Origin: Alphaproteobacteria bacterium
GTDB lineage: Bacteria; Pseudomonadota; Alphaproteobacteria; UBA9219
NCBI GenBank assembly: GCA_028866275.1
Contig: JAGWIK010000015.1
Coordinates: forward strand, 1 to 52,092
Reading direction: 5' to 3'
DNA: 52,092 nt
The notes below the pieces were generated by a model that was given only the letters and a program-made list of their open reading frames with translations, was not told where the DNA came from and ran no database searches. Below, one piece after another: positions 17,921 to 27,404 of this stretch. The position numbers and the translations under genes were made by a program. Positions within the stretch are counted from its first letter, which is position 1. Each line of letters opens with the position of its first letter.

Positions 17921-19723
17921 TTATTCCGCCGTCGCGCTCGCCATCTTGAACGAAGATAGCCCCGGCGCGGCGCTGGCTTCTTCGCTGGCGAGGCTATAGC
18001 GCGGCCATTCGCCGCGGGCCAATTGGGCAACAGAATGTTCCGGCTCGGACAATCGCGCCCTGTACATCCAGTAATGCAACAAAACCTGCTGGACATAGGC
18101 GCGGGTCTGGCGGGCGGGCAGGCTTTCGATAAACAGCAGCGGGTCGCTCTTGCGGCCTGCTATGTCCGTGCCTGTCACATCGATCCAGTGCGCGACATTG
18201 CCCGGCCCGCCATTATAGGCCGCCAGCAACAGCAACAGATTATCGCCGATCATCGGGTGCGCCGCCAGCACGCGCACATAGCGTTGGCCCAGCTTCATAT
18301 TGGTGGCGGGATCGAATAGCCGCGCCGAGCACCGCCGCGCGTTGATGTCGCCATTGGTCATCTGGCGCGCCGTCGCCGGCATGATTTGCATCAATCCGCA
18401 CGCGCCGCTGCCGCTGACCGCCGCCGGATCGAATTGCGATTCCCGTTTCATCAGCGCGAACAACAAAGCGCGGTCGACCTTGAACCCGTCGGCAGGTCGC
18501 CACGACGGGACGGGGTACATCGCGGCGTCATAGGGGTGGCCGTGGTTGTCCGTGGCCACGCCGCTTAATTGCAAAGCCAAAGACGGCATATGCGCGCTTT
18601 CGGCCAAAGCCAGCGCAGCCTGTTGCAAAGCCCGGCGTCCCGTCATATTCATGTGGCGGATTTCATCCTCGGCCAGATCGCCGCGGCCGGCCTGAATCAA
18701 AGCCATGGCGCGCCGTCCTGCCGGATAGCGGGCCAGTATTTCCGCCTGCGCATTGTCGAAAGCCGGGGCTTTCCATGTCATGTCGGGATGGCGGTTCGAC
18801 AGGTCGGCGGCCATAAAGCCATAAAAACTATGGGGGTATTTGGCGGCTTCGGCCAGCCAATGGCGGGCTTGCGCGTGGTCATGCAGGCGCTGCGCCCCGC
18901 GATAGGCCCAAAAAGCGGCGGCGGCGCGGTCCCAGTCCGACAGGCCTTGCGCCTGTGCCAGGCTGGCAAAAGACCGGGTGGCGGTGTTGTAATCCTGTTG
19001 TTTCCATGCCGCCAGCCCGTCGATCCACAAACCCTGCGGCGTGCCCTTTTCGGCGGCGGCGTGGGCCAAAGCGCGGGCTTTATCGGTTTTGCCCTTATAG
19101 AAAAGATCGGCGGCGGCGCGCGATATATGGGTGGCGTCGGTGCTCAACGGATGGAATTCGATTCCGGTGTCGATCAGCCCGTCATTGACCGTCGTCGCGC
19201 CGATAGCGGCCGTGGCCGCGGGGCGCGTCATGCCGGAACGGGCAAAACCGCGCAAATGGCGGGCACGGTTATAGACGGCTGTGGCTTCGGGCTGGTTTTT
19301 GTAGGCGGCCATCCATGCCTTGGCTTCGTCCAACGTCATCGGGCCGTGCAGATAACGGTCGGCCAGAACGGATCCGATCAGGATTTTGTTGCTGACTTGG
19401 GCCAAGGCCGTGTCGGCCAGCTTCCAGTCGGAAATTTCCTGCGCGGTGAAAGCGGCGCGATACAGGGCGGCGTCGCGCGGCGACAGGATTTGTGCTGCCT
19501 CTACGTGTGCCGCCGCATTTTCGCCGTTTTCCTGAGGGGTGAGCCGGGTCTGCTGCATCGCGGCATGTGTCGCGGATAATGGGGATAATGCAGCCGCTCC
19601 ATCTATCGGCGTTGCCGCGTCGAGGCTGGTTTCCGTCGCGCCCAACACCCAAAAGAACAGCGCCGCCACTGCCAATTGTGGCAGGCGGGACGCGGATATT
19701 CGTTTTGGTGTCGTTCCAATCAT
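17921..19723 (-). CDS. Soluble lytic murein transglycosylase (first of two)
   Basis: Periplasmic peptidoglycan hydrolase that cleaves the MurNAc-GlcNAc bond with formation of the 1,6-anhydro product. 600 residues: signal peptide at about 1-36 (LPQLAVAALFFWVLGATETS), a long superhelical alpha-rich domain of short repeats, and a C-terminal SLT domain with the catalytic Glu in ALMKRESQFDPAAVSGSGACGLMQIMP and the AYNGGPGNVAHWI segment. It is 69 bp downstream of the uracil-DNA glycosylase gene on the same strand. A paralogue lies at 27405-29399; both are Slt70-like. Confidence 0.92.
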   Translation of the reverse strand: MIGTTPKRISASRLPQLAVAALFFWVLGATETSLDAATPIDGAAALSPLSATHAAMQQTRLTPQENGENAAAHVEAAQILSPRDAALYRAAFTAQEISDWKLADTALAQVSNKILIGSVLADRYLHGPMTLDEAKAWMAAYKNQPEATAVYNRARHLRGFARSGMTRPAATAAIGATTVNDGLIDTGIEFHPLSTDATHISRAAADLFYKGKTDKARALAHAAAEKGTPQGLWIDGLAAWKQQDYNTATRSFASLAQAQGLSDWDRAAAAFWAYRGAQRLHDHAQARHWLAEAAKYPHSFYGFMAADLSNRHPDMTWKAPAFDNAQAEILARYPAGRRAMALIQAGRGDLAEDEIRHMNMTGRRALQQAALALAESAHMPSLALQLSGVATDNHGHPYDAAMYPVPSWRPADGFKVDRALLFALMKRESQFDPAAVSGSGACGLMQIMPATARQMTNGDINARRCSARLFDPATNMKLGQRYVRVLAAHPMIGDNLLLLLAAYNGGPGNVAHWIDVTGTDIAGRKSDPLLFIESLPARQTRAYVQQVLLHYWMYRARLSEPEHSVAQLARGEWPRYSLASEEASAAPGLSSFKMASATAE

Positions 19724-19792
19724 GCCCCGCTACTAGGGGGGAAAGGCCGTATTGACAAGCAAAATCGACTACTCAAAAAGGGTAATGGCGAT

Positions 19793-20644
19793 TTATGTAT
19801 TTGTTATCAATATGTTGCTTTCTATTACCCGTTTTTTGAGCATAAGAATGTCGTTCCAGGCTTGACGTTTCGCGTTGGGTTGACGCAGCAGATAGGCCGG
19901 ATGGTAGATCGGCAGACAGGGGATGGGGGTTGTAAGCTTGCTGTCGGTTTGGGGGGTATAGTCCGCCCATCGTCCGCGCAGGCGGGTGATGCCTTCCTTG
20001 GTGCGTAGCAAGGTCTTGGCCGAGACGCCGCCAAGAAGGACAAGAATTTTCGGGTTTATCAAGGCGATATGGCGTTCAACAAAGGGAATGCATGAGGCAA
20101 TTTCGGCGTCGGTCGGGGTGCGGTTGCCGGGCGGACGCCAGAACAGGATATTGGATATATAGGTGTTGGTCCGGTCGAAACCCGCCGCCGCCATCATCGC
20201 GTCCAGCAATTTGCCGCTGACCCCGACAAAGGGTTTGCTCTGACGGTCTTCGTCTTCGCCCGGTGCTTCCCCGATCAGCATGATCGGGGCGGCGGGGTTG
20301 CCGTCGGCAAAAACCAGATTCATGGCTGTGGCTTTGAGGGGGCAGCCGTCAAAAGCCGCAATTTCGGCGCGTAACGCCTCGACGGTTTCCGCCGTGACCT
20401 GGCGGGGAATGGGGGCGGGGCGGTGTTCGTGGCGGGCGGCTGCAGCCGAAGCCGCCGGCGAAACTGTGGAAACGGTGGCCGGGGCGGGAAAGGGAATGGG
20501 GGTAGCCGGTTGTTGTATTGCCGGTTGAGCTTTGGCTGCCAAGCCTTTCCAATTCCTCATATCTGCAACATCGCCTATAGCCTCGTCGGCCCCGGCTTCG
20601 ATTTGCCATTCCAGTTCGGCAAGCATTTGTTGCGTGTTCGTCAT
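19793..20644 (-). CDS. Family 4-type uracil-DNA glycosylase
   Basis: Removes uracil from DNA at the start of base excision repair. 283 residues with a disordered Ala/Pro-rich N-terminus (about 30-80) before the glycosylase fold. Motifs: [47 protein letters not shown], and [19 protein letters not shown]. In the iron-sulfur family 4 enzymes a C-x-x-C pair precedes the first motif and another Cys stands before RPP; here these read FDGC and FWRPP, so only two of four cluster ligands remain. I recall the same change in other alphaproteobacterial members. The reader should not assume a 4Fe-4S cluster. Confidence 0.87.
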   Translation of the reverse strand: MTNTQQMLAELEWQIEAGADEAIGDVADMRNWKGLAAKAQPAIQQPATPIPFPAPATVSTVSPAASAAAARHEHRPAPIPRQVTAETVEALRAEIAAFDGCPLKATAMNLVFADGNPAAPIMLIGEAPGEDEDRQSKPFVGVSGKLLDAMMAAAGFDRTNTYISNILFWRPPGNRTPTDAEIASCIPFVERHIALINPKILVLLGGVSAKTLLRTKEGITRLRGRWADYTPQTDSKLTTPIPCLPIYHPAYLLRQPNAKRQAWNDILMLKKRVIESNILITNT

Positions 20645-20763
20645 GAGTTTTTGTAACAGGATTCGCCCGCCGATGACAGGGGGTGGAAGTAGGTCCTGAC
20701 CCTAAATCATGGGGCTTGCGCAAAAGGCCAAGCCGTAAGATAAAGACGCCCTTCGAACGCGTC

Positions 20764-20838
20764 GCCGGTTTAGCTCAGCGGTAGAGCAGCGGTTTTGTAA
20801 ACCGAAGGTCGGGGGTTCAATCCCCTCAACCGGCACCA
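20764..20838 (+). tRNA. tRNA-Thr (anticodon UGU)
   Basis: Complete cloverleaf: acceptor stem GCCGGTT pairs with AACCGGC, D arm GCTC...GAGC, anticodon loop TTTGTAA with TGT at its centre, T arm GGGGG-TTCAATC-CCC, and encoded CCA (20836-20838). The outermost pair of the anticodon stem appears to be a G-A mismatch, a small irregularity. The antisense strand of this gene gives a familiar spurious reading frame. Confidence 0.96.
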
Positions 20839-20964
20839 TTTTTCCTGGCAGAACATTTTCGCGGAGATGTTTTTCCAAAATATTCAGAATTGTTAAGTAG
20901 GCGTTAAGCTGGGTTTTGTAATTTTCGTCAGTTATATCTCCTATATATAGAATCACCCCGACCA

Positions 20965-23514
20965 ATGACCTTGCCGCAACCGCCTGAAACAAAACAAAAA
21001 TCCGCGTCGATGCGGCCCGTCAAGGGCGAATTCATGCCTGAAAAAGTCGTGCCTGCGGCTTTGTGGGGATTGGCGGCCGTCACGGGGTTGGGGACTGTGG
21101 CCATTCTGGTTCCTCACTTGCTGCAAGGAACCGCGGGTATCGGGGCCAGTTTTGTCGTCGCGCTGATGCTGTTCGGCGCGGCGGGGGCGACGTGGCATTT
21201 GTTCCGTCGCACCCGTTCCGAAAGCCGGCAGGAAGTCTTGCTGCGCGAAGCCTTTCACAGTGTTTTGACGCCCCAGCTTATTACCGATGAAAACGGCACG
21301 CTGATTATGGCCAACCGCGCCTTTCGCGGCTGGATCGATATCAGCAACCAAAGCCCCGAAGCGGCGCTGGCCGCGCGTTTTTCCGTCACCCCCGTGGTTG
21401 CCGCCGAATTTGCGCAGGTCAAGGCCGCGTTGAAAAAGGGGCAACCCGGTATCGCCGAATTGCCGGTGGTGCGCGGCGGCAAGATTATTGAATGGCGGCG
21501 CATCGTGTCGCGCCCCATCGACGGGTTCCCGCATTGCTATCAATGGCGTTTCGAGGATATCAGCGAACGCCGCCGCATGGAAAAAGCCATGCAGGACGAA
21601 CAATCGAAGCTGGTCGATTTCATGGCCAACGCGCCGGTCGGCATTTATGCGGTCGACCAGCACGGGCTTTTCCGGTTTGTGAATAAGACGCTGGCCGAAT
21701 GGCTGCAGGCGACGCCGGAAGAATTGATCAAGGGCGATGTGCGGTTGCACGATGTCTTGCGCGACCCGCCCAAAGGTGTCGCCGCCCATGCCATTGCGTC
21801 CGGTGCGCAGGGTGAATTGCGCGGCGAAGCGGTAATGCGCCGCCGCGACGGCACGATGTTTCCCGTCGCCATTACGCAAACCATTGTCATGGGCGATGAC
21901 GGCAAGACCTTGCGCACGCGGTCGATTGTGCGCGACCAATCGCCCGAACGCGAATGGCAGCAGGCTTTGTCGGTGTCGGAACACCGTTTCCAGCGTTTGT
22001 TCGCCGAAGCGCCGATCGGCATTTTGCTGGTCGACAACAAATATGACGTCATGGAATGCAACCACGCGTTTCATGCCATCATCCGCCGTCCGCGCGGCGG
22101 CATTGTCGGCACCGGCATGGCCGATCTGATCGCGCCAGATGACCGCAAGGGCATGATGGCAAGGCTGGCCGAAGTTCTGGGCGGCGTCGATCAGCTCAAG
22201 CCGATGGAAGTGCGGATGCTGAGCGACCGCGAGATCATCACGCAGGTTTTCGTCAAACGTTTCAGCCTTGTGGGCAAGGAAGGGGCGGGCGAGCAAAACG
22301 GCTTGATGCTCTATTTCATCGACGCCACCGAACAGAAACATCTGCAGGTTCAATTCGCGCAATCGCAGAAAATGCAGGCGATCGGCCAATTGGCGGGCGG
22401 CGTCGCGCACGACTTCAACAACCTGCTGACCGCGATGATCGGTTTTTGCGATCTGCTGCTGCAACGTCACAAGCCGGGCGATCAAAGCTTTAACGATATT
22501 ATGCAGATCAAGCAGAACGGCAACCGCGCCGCGGGTCTGGTGCGGCAGTTGCTGGCTTTTTCGCGCCAGCAAACTTTGCAGCCGAAAGTCCTGAGTCTTG
22601 CCGACGTGTTGTCGGAGCTGACCAATTTGCTGCGCCGGTTGATCGGCGCGACGGTCAAGCTCGATACGATTCACGGCCGCGATGTCGGGCTTGTGAAGGT
22701 CGATCAGGGGCAGCTGGAACAGGTCATCATCAATCTGGTCGTCAATGCGCGCGACGCCATGCCGCAAGGCGGCACGGTGACCATTCGCACACGCAACCAC
22801 AAACAGGAAACCCATGTGCTGCGCGGGCAGGACGATATGCCGCCCGGCGATTATGTCGTGATCGACGTCACCGACAGCGGCATTGGCATTCCGCCGGAAA
22901 ATCTGCAGCGTATCTTCGAACCGTTTTTCTCGACCAAGGAAATCGGGTCGGGCACGGGGCTCGGCCTGTCGACGGTGTACGGCATCGTGCGCCAGACTGG
23001 CGGGTTCATCGGCGTCGACAGCGTCGTCGGCAAAGGATCGACATTTTCGGTGTATCTGCCCGTGCATGCCGCCGCCGAAGGCGCTGCGGATGCCAAACCC
23101 GAAGAAGCGCGCGACGACAAGCCCGGCCCCGACCTTACCGGCGCGGGGACTATTTTGCTGGTCGAGGACGAAGACGCCGTGCGCGTGTTTTCGACGCGCG
23201 CGCTGCGCAACAAGGGATATAACGTTCTCGAGGCGCGCAGCGGCGAGGAAGCGCTGGAAGTTCTGGCCAAGGAAGGCAGCGGCGTCGATCTGATCGTGTC
23301 CGACGTCGTCATGCCGCAAATGGACGGGCCGACCATGTACAAGCATGTCCGCGAAAAATGGCCGGACATCAAGGTCATTTTCGTGTCCGGCTATACCGAA
23401 GACCGGCTGCGCGAACAATTCACGTCGGGCGAGGTGATTTACTTCCTGCCCAAGCCGTTCACGCTGAAACAGCTGGCGGGCAAGGTCAAGGACGTGATGG
23501 AAGAAGGCCGGTAA
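20965..23514 (+). CDS. cckA: Cell-cycle hybrid histidine kinase CckA
   Basis: Membrane-bound bifunctional kinase/phosphatase that feeds the ChpT-CtrA phosphorelay controlling cell cycle and motility in alphaproteobacteria. 849 residues: two membrane segments at about 30-75, PAS-like sensor domains through about residue 460, DHp domain with the phosphoacceptor His482 in GGVAHDFNNLLTAMIGFCDL, HATPase domain (QVIINLVVNARDAMP, GTGLGLSTVYGIV), and a receiver domain with phospho-Asp780 in LIVSDVVMPQMDG and the KPF lysine. The domain order and the HDFNNLL box match CckA. Start uncertain: in-frame ATGs at 21010 and 21034 exist, the latter with AAGG upstream. Confidence 0.93.
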   Translation: MTLPQPPETKQKSASMRPVKGEFMPEKVVPAALWGLAAVTGLGTVAILVPHLLQGTAGIGASFVVALMLFGAAGATWHLFRRTRSESRQEVLLREAFHSVLTPQLITDENGTLIMANRAFRGWIDISNQSPEAALAARFSVTPVVAAEFAQVKAALKKGQPGIAELPVVRGGKIIEWRRIVSRPIDGFPHCYQWRFEDISERRRMEKAMQDEQSKLVDFMANAPVGIYAVDQHGLFRFVNKTLAEWLQATPEELIKGDVRLHDVLRDPPKGVAAHAIASGAQGELRGEAVMRRRDGTMFPVAITQTIVMGDDGKTLRTRSIVRDQSPEREWQQALSVSEHRFQRLFAEAPIGILLVDNKYDVMECNHAFHAIIRRPRGGIVGTGMADLIAPDDRKGMMARLAEVLGGVDQLKPMEVRMLSDREIITQVFVKRFSLVGKEGAGEQNGLMLYFIDATEQKHLQVQFAQSQKMQAIGQLAGGVAHDFNNLLTAMIGFCDLLLQRHKPGDQSFNDIMQIKQNGNRAAGLVRQLLAFSRQQTLQPKVLSLADVLSELTNLLRRLIGATVKLDTIHGRDVGLVKVDQGQLEQVIINLVVNARDAMPQGGTVTIRTRNHKQETHVLRGQDDMPPGDYVVIDVTDSGIGIPPENLQRIFEPFFSTKEIGSGTGLGLSTVYGIVRQTGGFIGVDSVVGKGSTFSVYLPVHAAAEGAADAKPEEARDDKPGPDLTGAGTILLVEDEDAVRVFSTRALRNKGYNVLEARSGEEALEVLAKEGSGVDLIVSDVVMPQMDGPTMYKHVREKWPDIKVIFVSGYTEDRLREQFTSGEVIYFLPKPFTLKQLAGKVKDVMEEGR

Positions 23515-23578
23515 AGGCGGGGTTTCCTATCCGGACGCGATGTTCTAAAGTGCGTGCCTGAGAGATTCAGGAGGCATC

Positions 23579-24235
23579 ATGTTGGCTGTTCAAAAATATA
23601 CATCTTGCGCTTTGTTAGGCGTCGCGTTGGTTCTGTCCGGCTGCACGACGGCCAAGCAATCCAACCCGTCGCGCACGGCGATGGAAGAACTGCTGATCTC
23701 GACCGCCGCCGAACGCGCCGCAGATCATATGAAGCTGCCGCTGCCCAAAGGCGCGGCTGTTTATGTCGACGCGTCGAATTTCGAAGGTACGGATTCCAAA
23801 TATGCCGTCGGCGCCGTGCGCGGCAGCCTGCTGTTGCAGGGATATAAACTGGTCGCCGATAGAAAAGACGCCGACGTCACGGTTGAAATCAGGGCCGGTG
23901 CCTTGTCCACGGACAACAACTCGTTTCTTGTCGGGATTCCAACTTTCACGGTTCCGATGCCCTTCGCCGCGACGGGGTTGACGATGCCGGAAATCGCGCT
24001 TTACAAATCGCAGAAACAGACAGGCGTCGCCAAATTGGTCGCCGACGCCTATGACCAGCGCGGGGCCGGGCGCATGACCGCGCTTCAATCCACGCAGTAC
24101 GGATTTGCGCATAACGACAAACACACGGTCATGGTTTTCGTGTCGTGGACCGATAACGATGCCGACCCGGATTCGGACGATGTTACGCCACAGACCATTG
24201 TCCACGGCATCGAAGACATCGGCAGCGGCAAATAA
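23579..24235 (+). CDS. Lipoprotein, DUF6655-like
   Basis: 218 residues. The start is fixed by AGGAGG 6 nt upstream. Signal peptide with lipobox: ALLGVALVLSGC, Cys at residue 21, so the mature protein is lipid-anchored. The mature part contains RTAMEELLISTAAERAAD, VYVDASNFEGTDSKYAVGAVR, DADVTVEIRAGALSTDNNSF and PEIALYKSQKQTG; this set resembles the family I know as DUF6655, for which no function is established. It is 64 bp downstream of cckA and read in the same direction. Family name is from memory and should be treated as tentative. Confidence 0.75.
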   Translation: MLAVQKYTSCALLGVALVLSGCTTAKQSNPSRTAMEELLISTAAERAADHMKLPLPKGAAVYVDASNFEGTDSKYAVGAVRGSLLLQGYKLVADRKDADVTVEIRAGALSTDNNSFLVGIPTFTVPMPFAATGLTMPEIALYKSQKQTGVAKLVADAYDQRGAGRMTALQSTQYGFAHNDKHTVMVFVSWTDNDADPDSDDVTPQTIVHGIEDIGSGK

Positions 24236-24258
24236 CGGCCGAGCTTGAAAAGAATCCG

Positions 24259-24288
24259 CGGCAGGCGTACCCTTTGCCGGCATTTTTT
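24259..24288 (+). terminator. Probable rho-independent terminator before tldD
   Basis: CGGCA (24259-24263) pairs with TGCCG (24275-24279), followed after three bases by six T (24283-24288). The stem is short, so termination would be partial at best. Confidence 0.4.
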
Positions 24289-24299
24289 ACAGGCAGGCC

Positions 24300-25733
24300 A
24301 TGTCATCTTTATCCCGCACCGACGATTTGTTTTTTACACAGACCGGCATGAATCGCGCGGCGGTCGAACGCGCGGTCGATGACGCGCTGCATGGTGCCGA
24401 TGATGGCGAATTGTTTTTGGAATATCGCCAGTCGGAAGGTTTTTCCTGGGACGACGGCAAATTGAAAAGCGCGAGTTTCGACACATCGCAAGGTTTCGGC
24501 CTGCGGTCGGTGTCGGGCGAAACCACGGGTTTTGCGCATGCTTCCGATCTCGACGAAAAAGCGATCCGCCGCGCGGGCGACACCGTGCGTGTGGTGCAGG
24601 CCGGGCGCGGGGGTATCATGGCCGATGCGCCGGCCGGAACCAACCGCTTGCTGTATGACGATGCCAATCCGTTATTGGGCAAGACATTCGAAGACAAAAT
24701 CAGATTGCTGCAAGAAATCGATCTTTACGTCCGCGCCCGTGATCCGCGCGTGGCGCAGGTCAGCGTGTCGCTGGCTGCCAGCTGGCAGGCGGTGCAGATT
24801 ATCCGCGCCGGGGGATGGCGCGCCGCCGACATACGGCCATTGGTGCGGCTGAACATTGCGGCGGTGCTGCGCGACGGCGACCGGATGGAAACCGGCGGCC
24901 ATGGCGGCGGCGGGCGCGTCGAATATGCCCGCTGGTTCGATCCGTCGGAATGGCAGCATATCGCCGACGAAGCGATCAGAAAAGCGTCGGTCAATTTGCA
25001 GGCCGTCGACGCGCCGGCGGGTGAAATGACGGTGGTGCTGGGCGCGGGTTGGCCCGCGGTGATGCTGCACGAAGCCATCGGCCACGGGTTGGAGGGCGAT
25101 TTCAACCGCAAGAAAACGTCGGTGTTTTCCGAATTGATGGGCCAGCAAATCGCCGCCAAGGGCGTGACGATCGTCGATGACGGCACGATGGATCTGAAAC
25201 GCGGATCCTTGACAATCGACGACGAAGGCACGCCGTCGCAATGCACGACCCTGATCGAAGACGGCAAACTGGTCGGCTATATGCAGGACAGGCTCAACGC
25301 GCGGTTGATGGGCATGCGGCCCACAGGCAACGGGCGGCGCGAAAGCCATGCCTGCCAACCTTATCCGCGCATGACCAACACCATCATGCGCCCCGGTTCT
25401 TTGACGAAGGACGAAATTATCGCGTCGGTTAAGAAGGGAATCTACGCGCCCGATTTCGGCGGCGGTCAGGTTGACATCACCTCGGGCAAATTCGTCTTCA
25501 CCGCCAGCGAAGCCTATGAAATCGAAAACGGCAAAATCGGGCGGCCCGTCAAGGGCGCGTCGCTGGTCGGTTCCGGTTTCGACGCGCTTAAACGCATCAG
25601 CATGATCGGTAACGACACGGTGCTGGACGGCGGGGTCGGGACATGCGGCAAAAATGGCCAAAGCATTCCCTGCGGCGTGGGGCAACCGACGATGCGGTTG
25701 GAACAAATGACGGTGGGAGGAAAAGGGGGATAA
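24300..25733 (+). CDS. tldD: Metalloprotease TldD
   Basis: Zinc-dependent peptidase that works as a heterodimer with TldE/PmbA and processes unfolded or ribosomally made peptides. 477 residues, the normal length. The metal site is HEAIGHGLEGDF with His257 and His261-262 region; also typical are LEYRQSEGFSWDDGKLKSAS at the N-terminus, GFGLRSVSGETTGFAH, and the C-terminal GKNGQSIPCGVGQPTMRL. No tldE is present in this window, which is usual because the partners are often unlinked. The ATG at 24300 has only a weak upstream AGG. Confidence 0.95.
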   Translation: MSSLSRTDDLFFTQTGMNRAAVERAVDDALHGADDGELFLEYRQSEGFSWDDGKLKSASFDTSQGFGLRSVSGETTGFAHASDLDEKAIRRAGDTVRVVQAGRGGIMADAPAGTNRLLYDDANPLLGKTFEDKIRLLQEIDLYVRARDPRVAQVSVSLAASWQAVQIIRAGGWRAADIRPLVRLNIAAVLRDGDRMETGGHGGGGRVEYARWFDPSEWQHIADEAIRKASVNLQAVDAPAGEMTVVLGAGWPAVMLHEAIGHGLEGDFNRKKTSVFSELMGQQIAAKGVTIVDDGTMDLKRGSLTIDDEGTPSQCTTLIEDGKLVGYMQDRLNARLMGMRPTGNGRRESHACQPYPRMTNTIMRPGSLTKDEIIASVKKGIYAPDFGGGQVDITSGKFVFTASEAYEIENGKIGRPVKGASLVGSGFDALKRISMIGNDTVLDGGVGTCGKNGQSIPCGVGQPTMRLEQMTVGGKGG

Positions 25734-25790
25734 ACGGCATAGGATCGGCAGTTTATCTTTTTATCATAAGCAACGTTGAGGACGGTCGAG

Positions 25791-26978
25791 ATGAAAAACA
25801 AAAACAACTACGACATCATCATCATTGGCGCGGGCCCTGCGGGGTTGAGTTGCGCGCGCGCATTGGCCGATACCGGTTTGCGCATCGCGTTGGTCGAAAA
25901 ACAATCGCTGGCGACGCTGGCCGCGCCGCCGCTGGACGGGCGCGATATCGCCCTGACGCATGACTCGATGCATCTGATGCGTGATTTGGGGATGTGGAAA
26001 CATATTCCCAAAAATGAAATTTCGCCCATTCGCGCCGCCAAGGTTTTCAGCGGCGCGTCTTCCTATTTTCTCGGTTTCGACGTGGCGGGCACCGGCAAGG
26101 CCGAATTGGGTTGCCTTGTGCCCAACAACGAAATTCGTCGCGCCGCTTATTTGTCTTTGAAGGGCTTTCGAAATATTACCATCCGCGATAAAGCCGAAGT
26201 CAGCAAAATATCGACAGACGATGTCCGCGGCACGGTGGTGCTGGCGTCCGGCGAAACGCTGACCGCGCCGTTGGTTATTGCCGCCGACAGCCGCTTTTCC
26301 GCCGCGCGCCGCCAGATGGGCATCCCTGTCGATATGAAGGATTTCGGCCGCGCCGCCATTGTGTGCCGCATGACGCATGACGGCGATCATGCGCAAACCG
26401 CCTATGAATGTTTCTTTGACGACTGGACTTTGGCGATTTTGCCGTTACAGGGCAAAAAATCGTCAATCGTCATCACTTTGCCCGCCGATCAGGCCGACGC
26501 GGTCATGGCGATGCCTGCGGCGGCGTTCAATGCGCGCATCGAACGCAATCTGGGCGACAGGATGGGCACAATGACTTTGACCGGCAACCGTTACATCTAT
26601 CCTTTGGTCGCGACCTATGCGGCCACTTTCGCCGCGCCGCGTTTCGCTTTGATGGGGGATGCCGCCGTAGGCATGCATCCGGTCACGGCGCACGGCTATA
26701 ATCTGGGGCTGGGCGGGGCGCATATTCTGGCGCAGGAAATACGGCAGGCTTTGGCGATGGGCATCGATATCGGCGCGCCCACGGTTGTGGATGCGTATGC
26801 GTTGAAACAACGCCGCGCCAGCGCGTTTTTATATTACGGCACCAATGCGATGGTCGGCGTCTATACCGACAACCGGCCCGCGATGCTGGCGTTGCGCGCG
26901 CTCGGTCTGCGCGTCGCCAATCACCTGCCGCCCTTTAAACGCTATGTCACCCGGCAATTGACGGGCAAGGCAGCATAA
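25791..26978 (+). CDS. FAD-dependent ubiquinone-type hydroxylase (UbiM-like)
   Basis: Flavoprotein monooxygenase of the UbiH/UbiF/UbiM/VisC group that hydroxylates the ring of ubiquinone intermediates. 395 residues from the ATG at 25791, which follows GAGG at a 9-nt distance. The FAD Rossmann motif YDIIIIGAGPAGLSCARALA opens the protein, LDGRDIALTHDSM follows, and the second FAD motif reads ALMGDAAVGMHPVTAHGYNLGL. That last motif, with Val-Gly-Met in place of the usual His-x-x-His spacing and AHG in place of GQG, recalls UbiM. Which ring position it serves cannot be told from sequence. Confidence 0.82.
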   Translation: MKNKNNYDIIIIGAGPAGLSCARALADTGLRIALVEKQSLATLAAPPLDGRDIALTHDSMHLMRDLGMWKHIPKNEISPIRAAKVFSGASSYFLGFDVAGTGKAELGCLVPNNEIRRAAYLSLKGFRNITIRDKAEVSKISTDDVRGTVVLASGETLTAPLVIAADSRFSAARRQMGIPVDMKDFGRAAIVCRMTHDGDHAQTAYECFFDDWTLAILPLQGKKSSIVITLPADQADAVMAMPAAAFNARIERNLGDRMGTMTLTGNRYIYPLVATYAATFAAPRFALMGDAAVGMHPVTAHGYNLGLGGAHILAQEIRQALAMGIDIGAPTVVDAYALKQRRASAFLYYGTNAMVGVYTDNRPAMLALRALGLRVANHLPPFKRYVTRQLTGKAA

Positions 26979-26995
26979 GATCGGATTAATGCACT

Positions 26996-27337
26996 TTAAT
27001 GCACTGTGTGATTGCCGGAACGCGGGTCGGTTTCCTGCGCGGTGTCAACACGGTGGGCGACGGAAGATATTTCCTGCTGCAGGCGGATGCCCGCTTCGGC
27101 CAGAACCTGAATCTGGTGGGCGTAATGGTCTTGTTGCTTTTGAATCTGGGCGATGGCGTCGTTGGCGCGCTGGTTGGCGTGAATCTGCTGGCTGGCGGCA
27201 TCGGCCAGCGCGAACCCCACTGTTTCACGTAATTTGCGCAACCACATCACGGCGACGCAGACGAAACCCGCGGCGGAAAGCATCACCGCGCCGGCGAACA
27301 GATATAACCAAGCCGATGGCATTGTGATTTGCGACAT
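26996..27337 (-). CDS. Small membrane-anchored coiled-coil protein
   Basis: 113 residues, not recognised. One hydrophobic helix at about 9-31 (WLYLFAGAVMLSAAGFVCVAV) is followed by a basic residue cluster and a long polar helix (residues 40-95) with regular Gln/Ala spacing, ANQRANDAIAQIQKQQDHYA, suggesting a coiled coil on the cytoplasmic side. The end is hydrophilic. It converges on the FAD hydroxylase gene, 17 bp away, and precedes the second transglycosylase on the same strand by 67 bp. No function can be assigned. Confidence 0.62.
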   Translation of the reverse strand: MSQITMPSAWLYLFAGAVMLSAAGFVCVAVMWLRKLRETVGFALADAASQQIHANQRANDAIAQIQKQQDHYAHQIQVLAEAGIRLQQEISSVAHRVDTAQETDPRSGNHTVH

Positions 27338-27404
27338 CTGATAGACTCCTGCGACAGGAACGCGATTTTAGCATTTTCGCGCCCGTCGCCGAGTCTTTTT
27401 TCAG

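Noticed and set aside
20702-20992. Minus-strand frame of 96 codons containing VEGIEPPTFGLQNRCSTA
   Set aside because: It is the antisense of tRNA-Thr; this phrase is a familiar false protein produced by tRNA genes.
20953-23418. 821-codon open frame antisense to cckA
   Set aside because: Shadow of a GC-rich gene: low-complexity, His/Arg/Gln-rich, no family similarity, while the plus strand encodes all kinase motifs.
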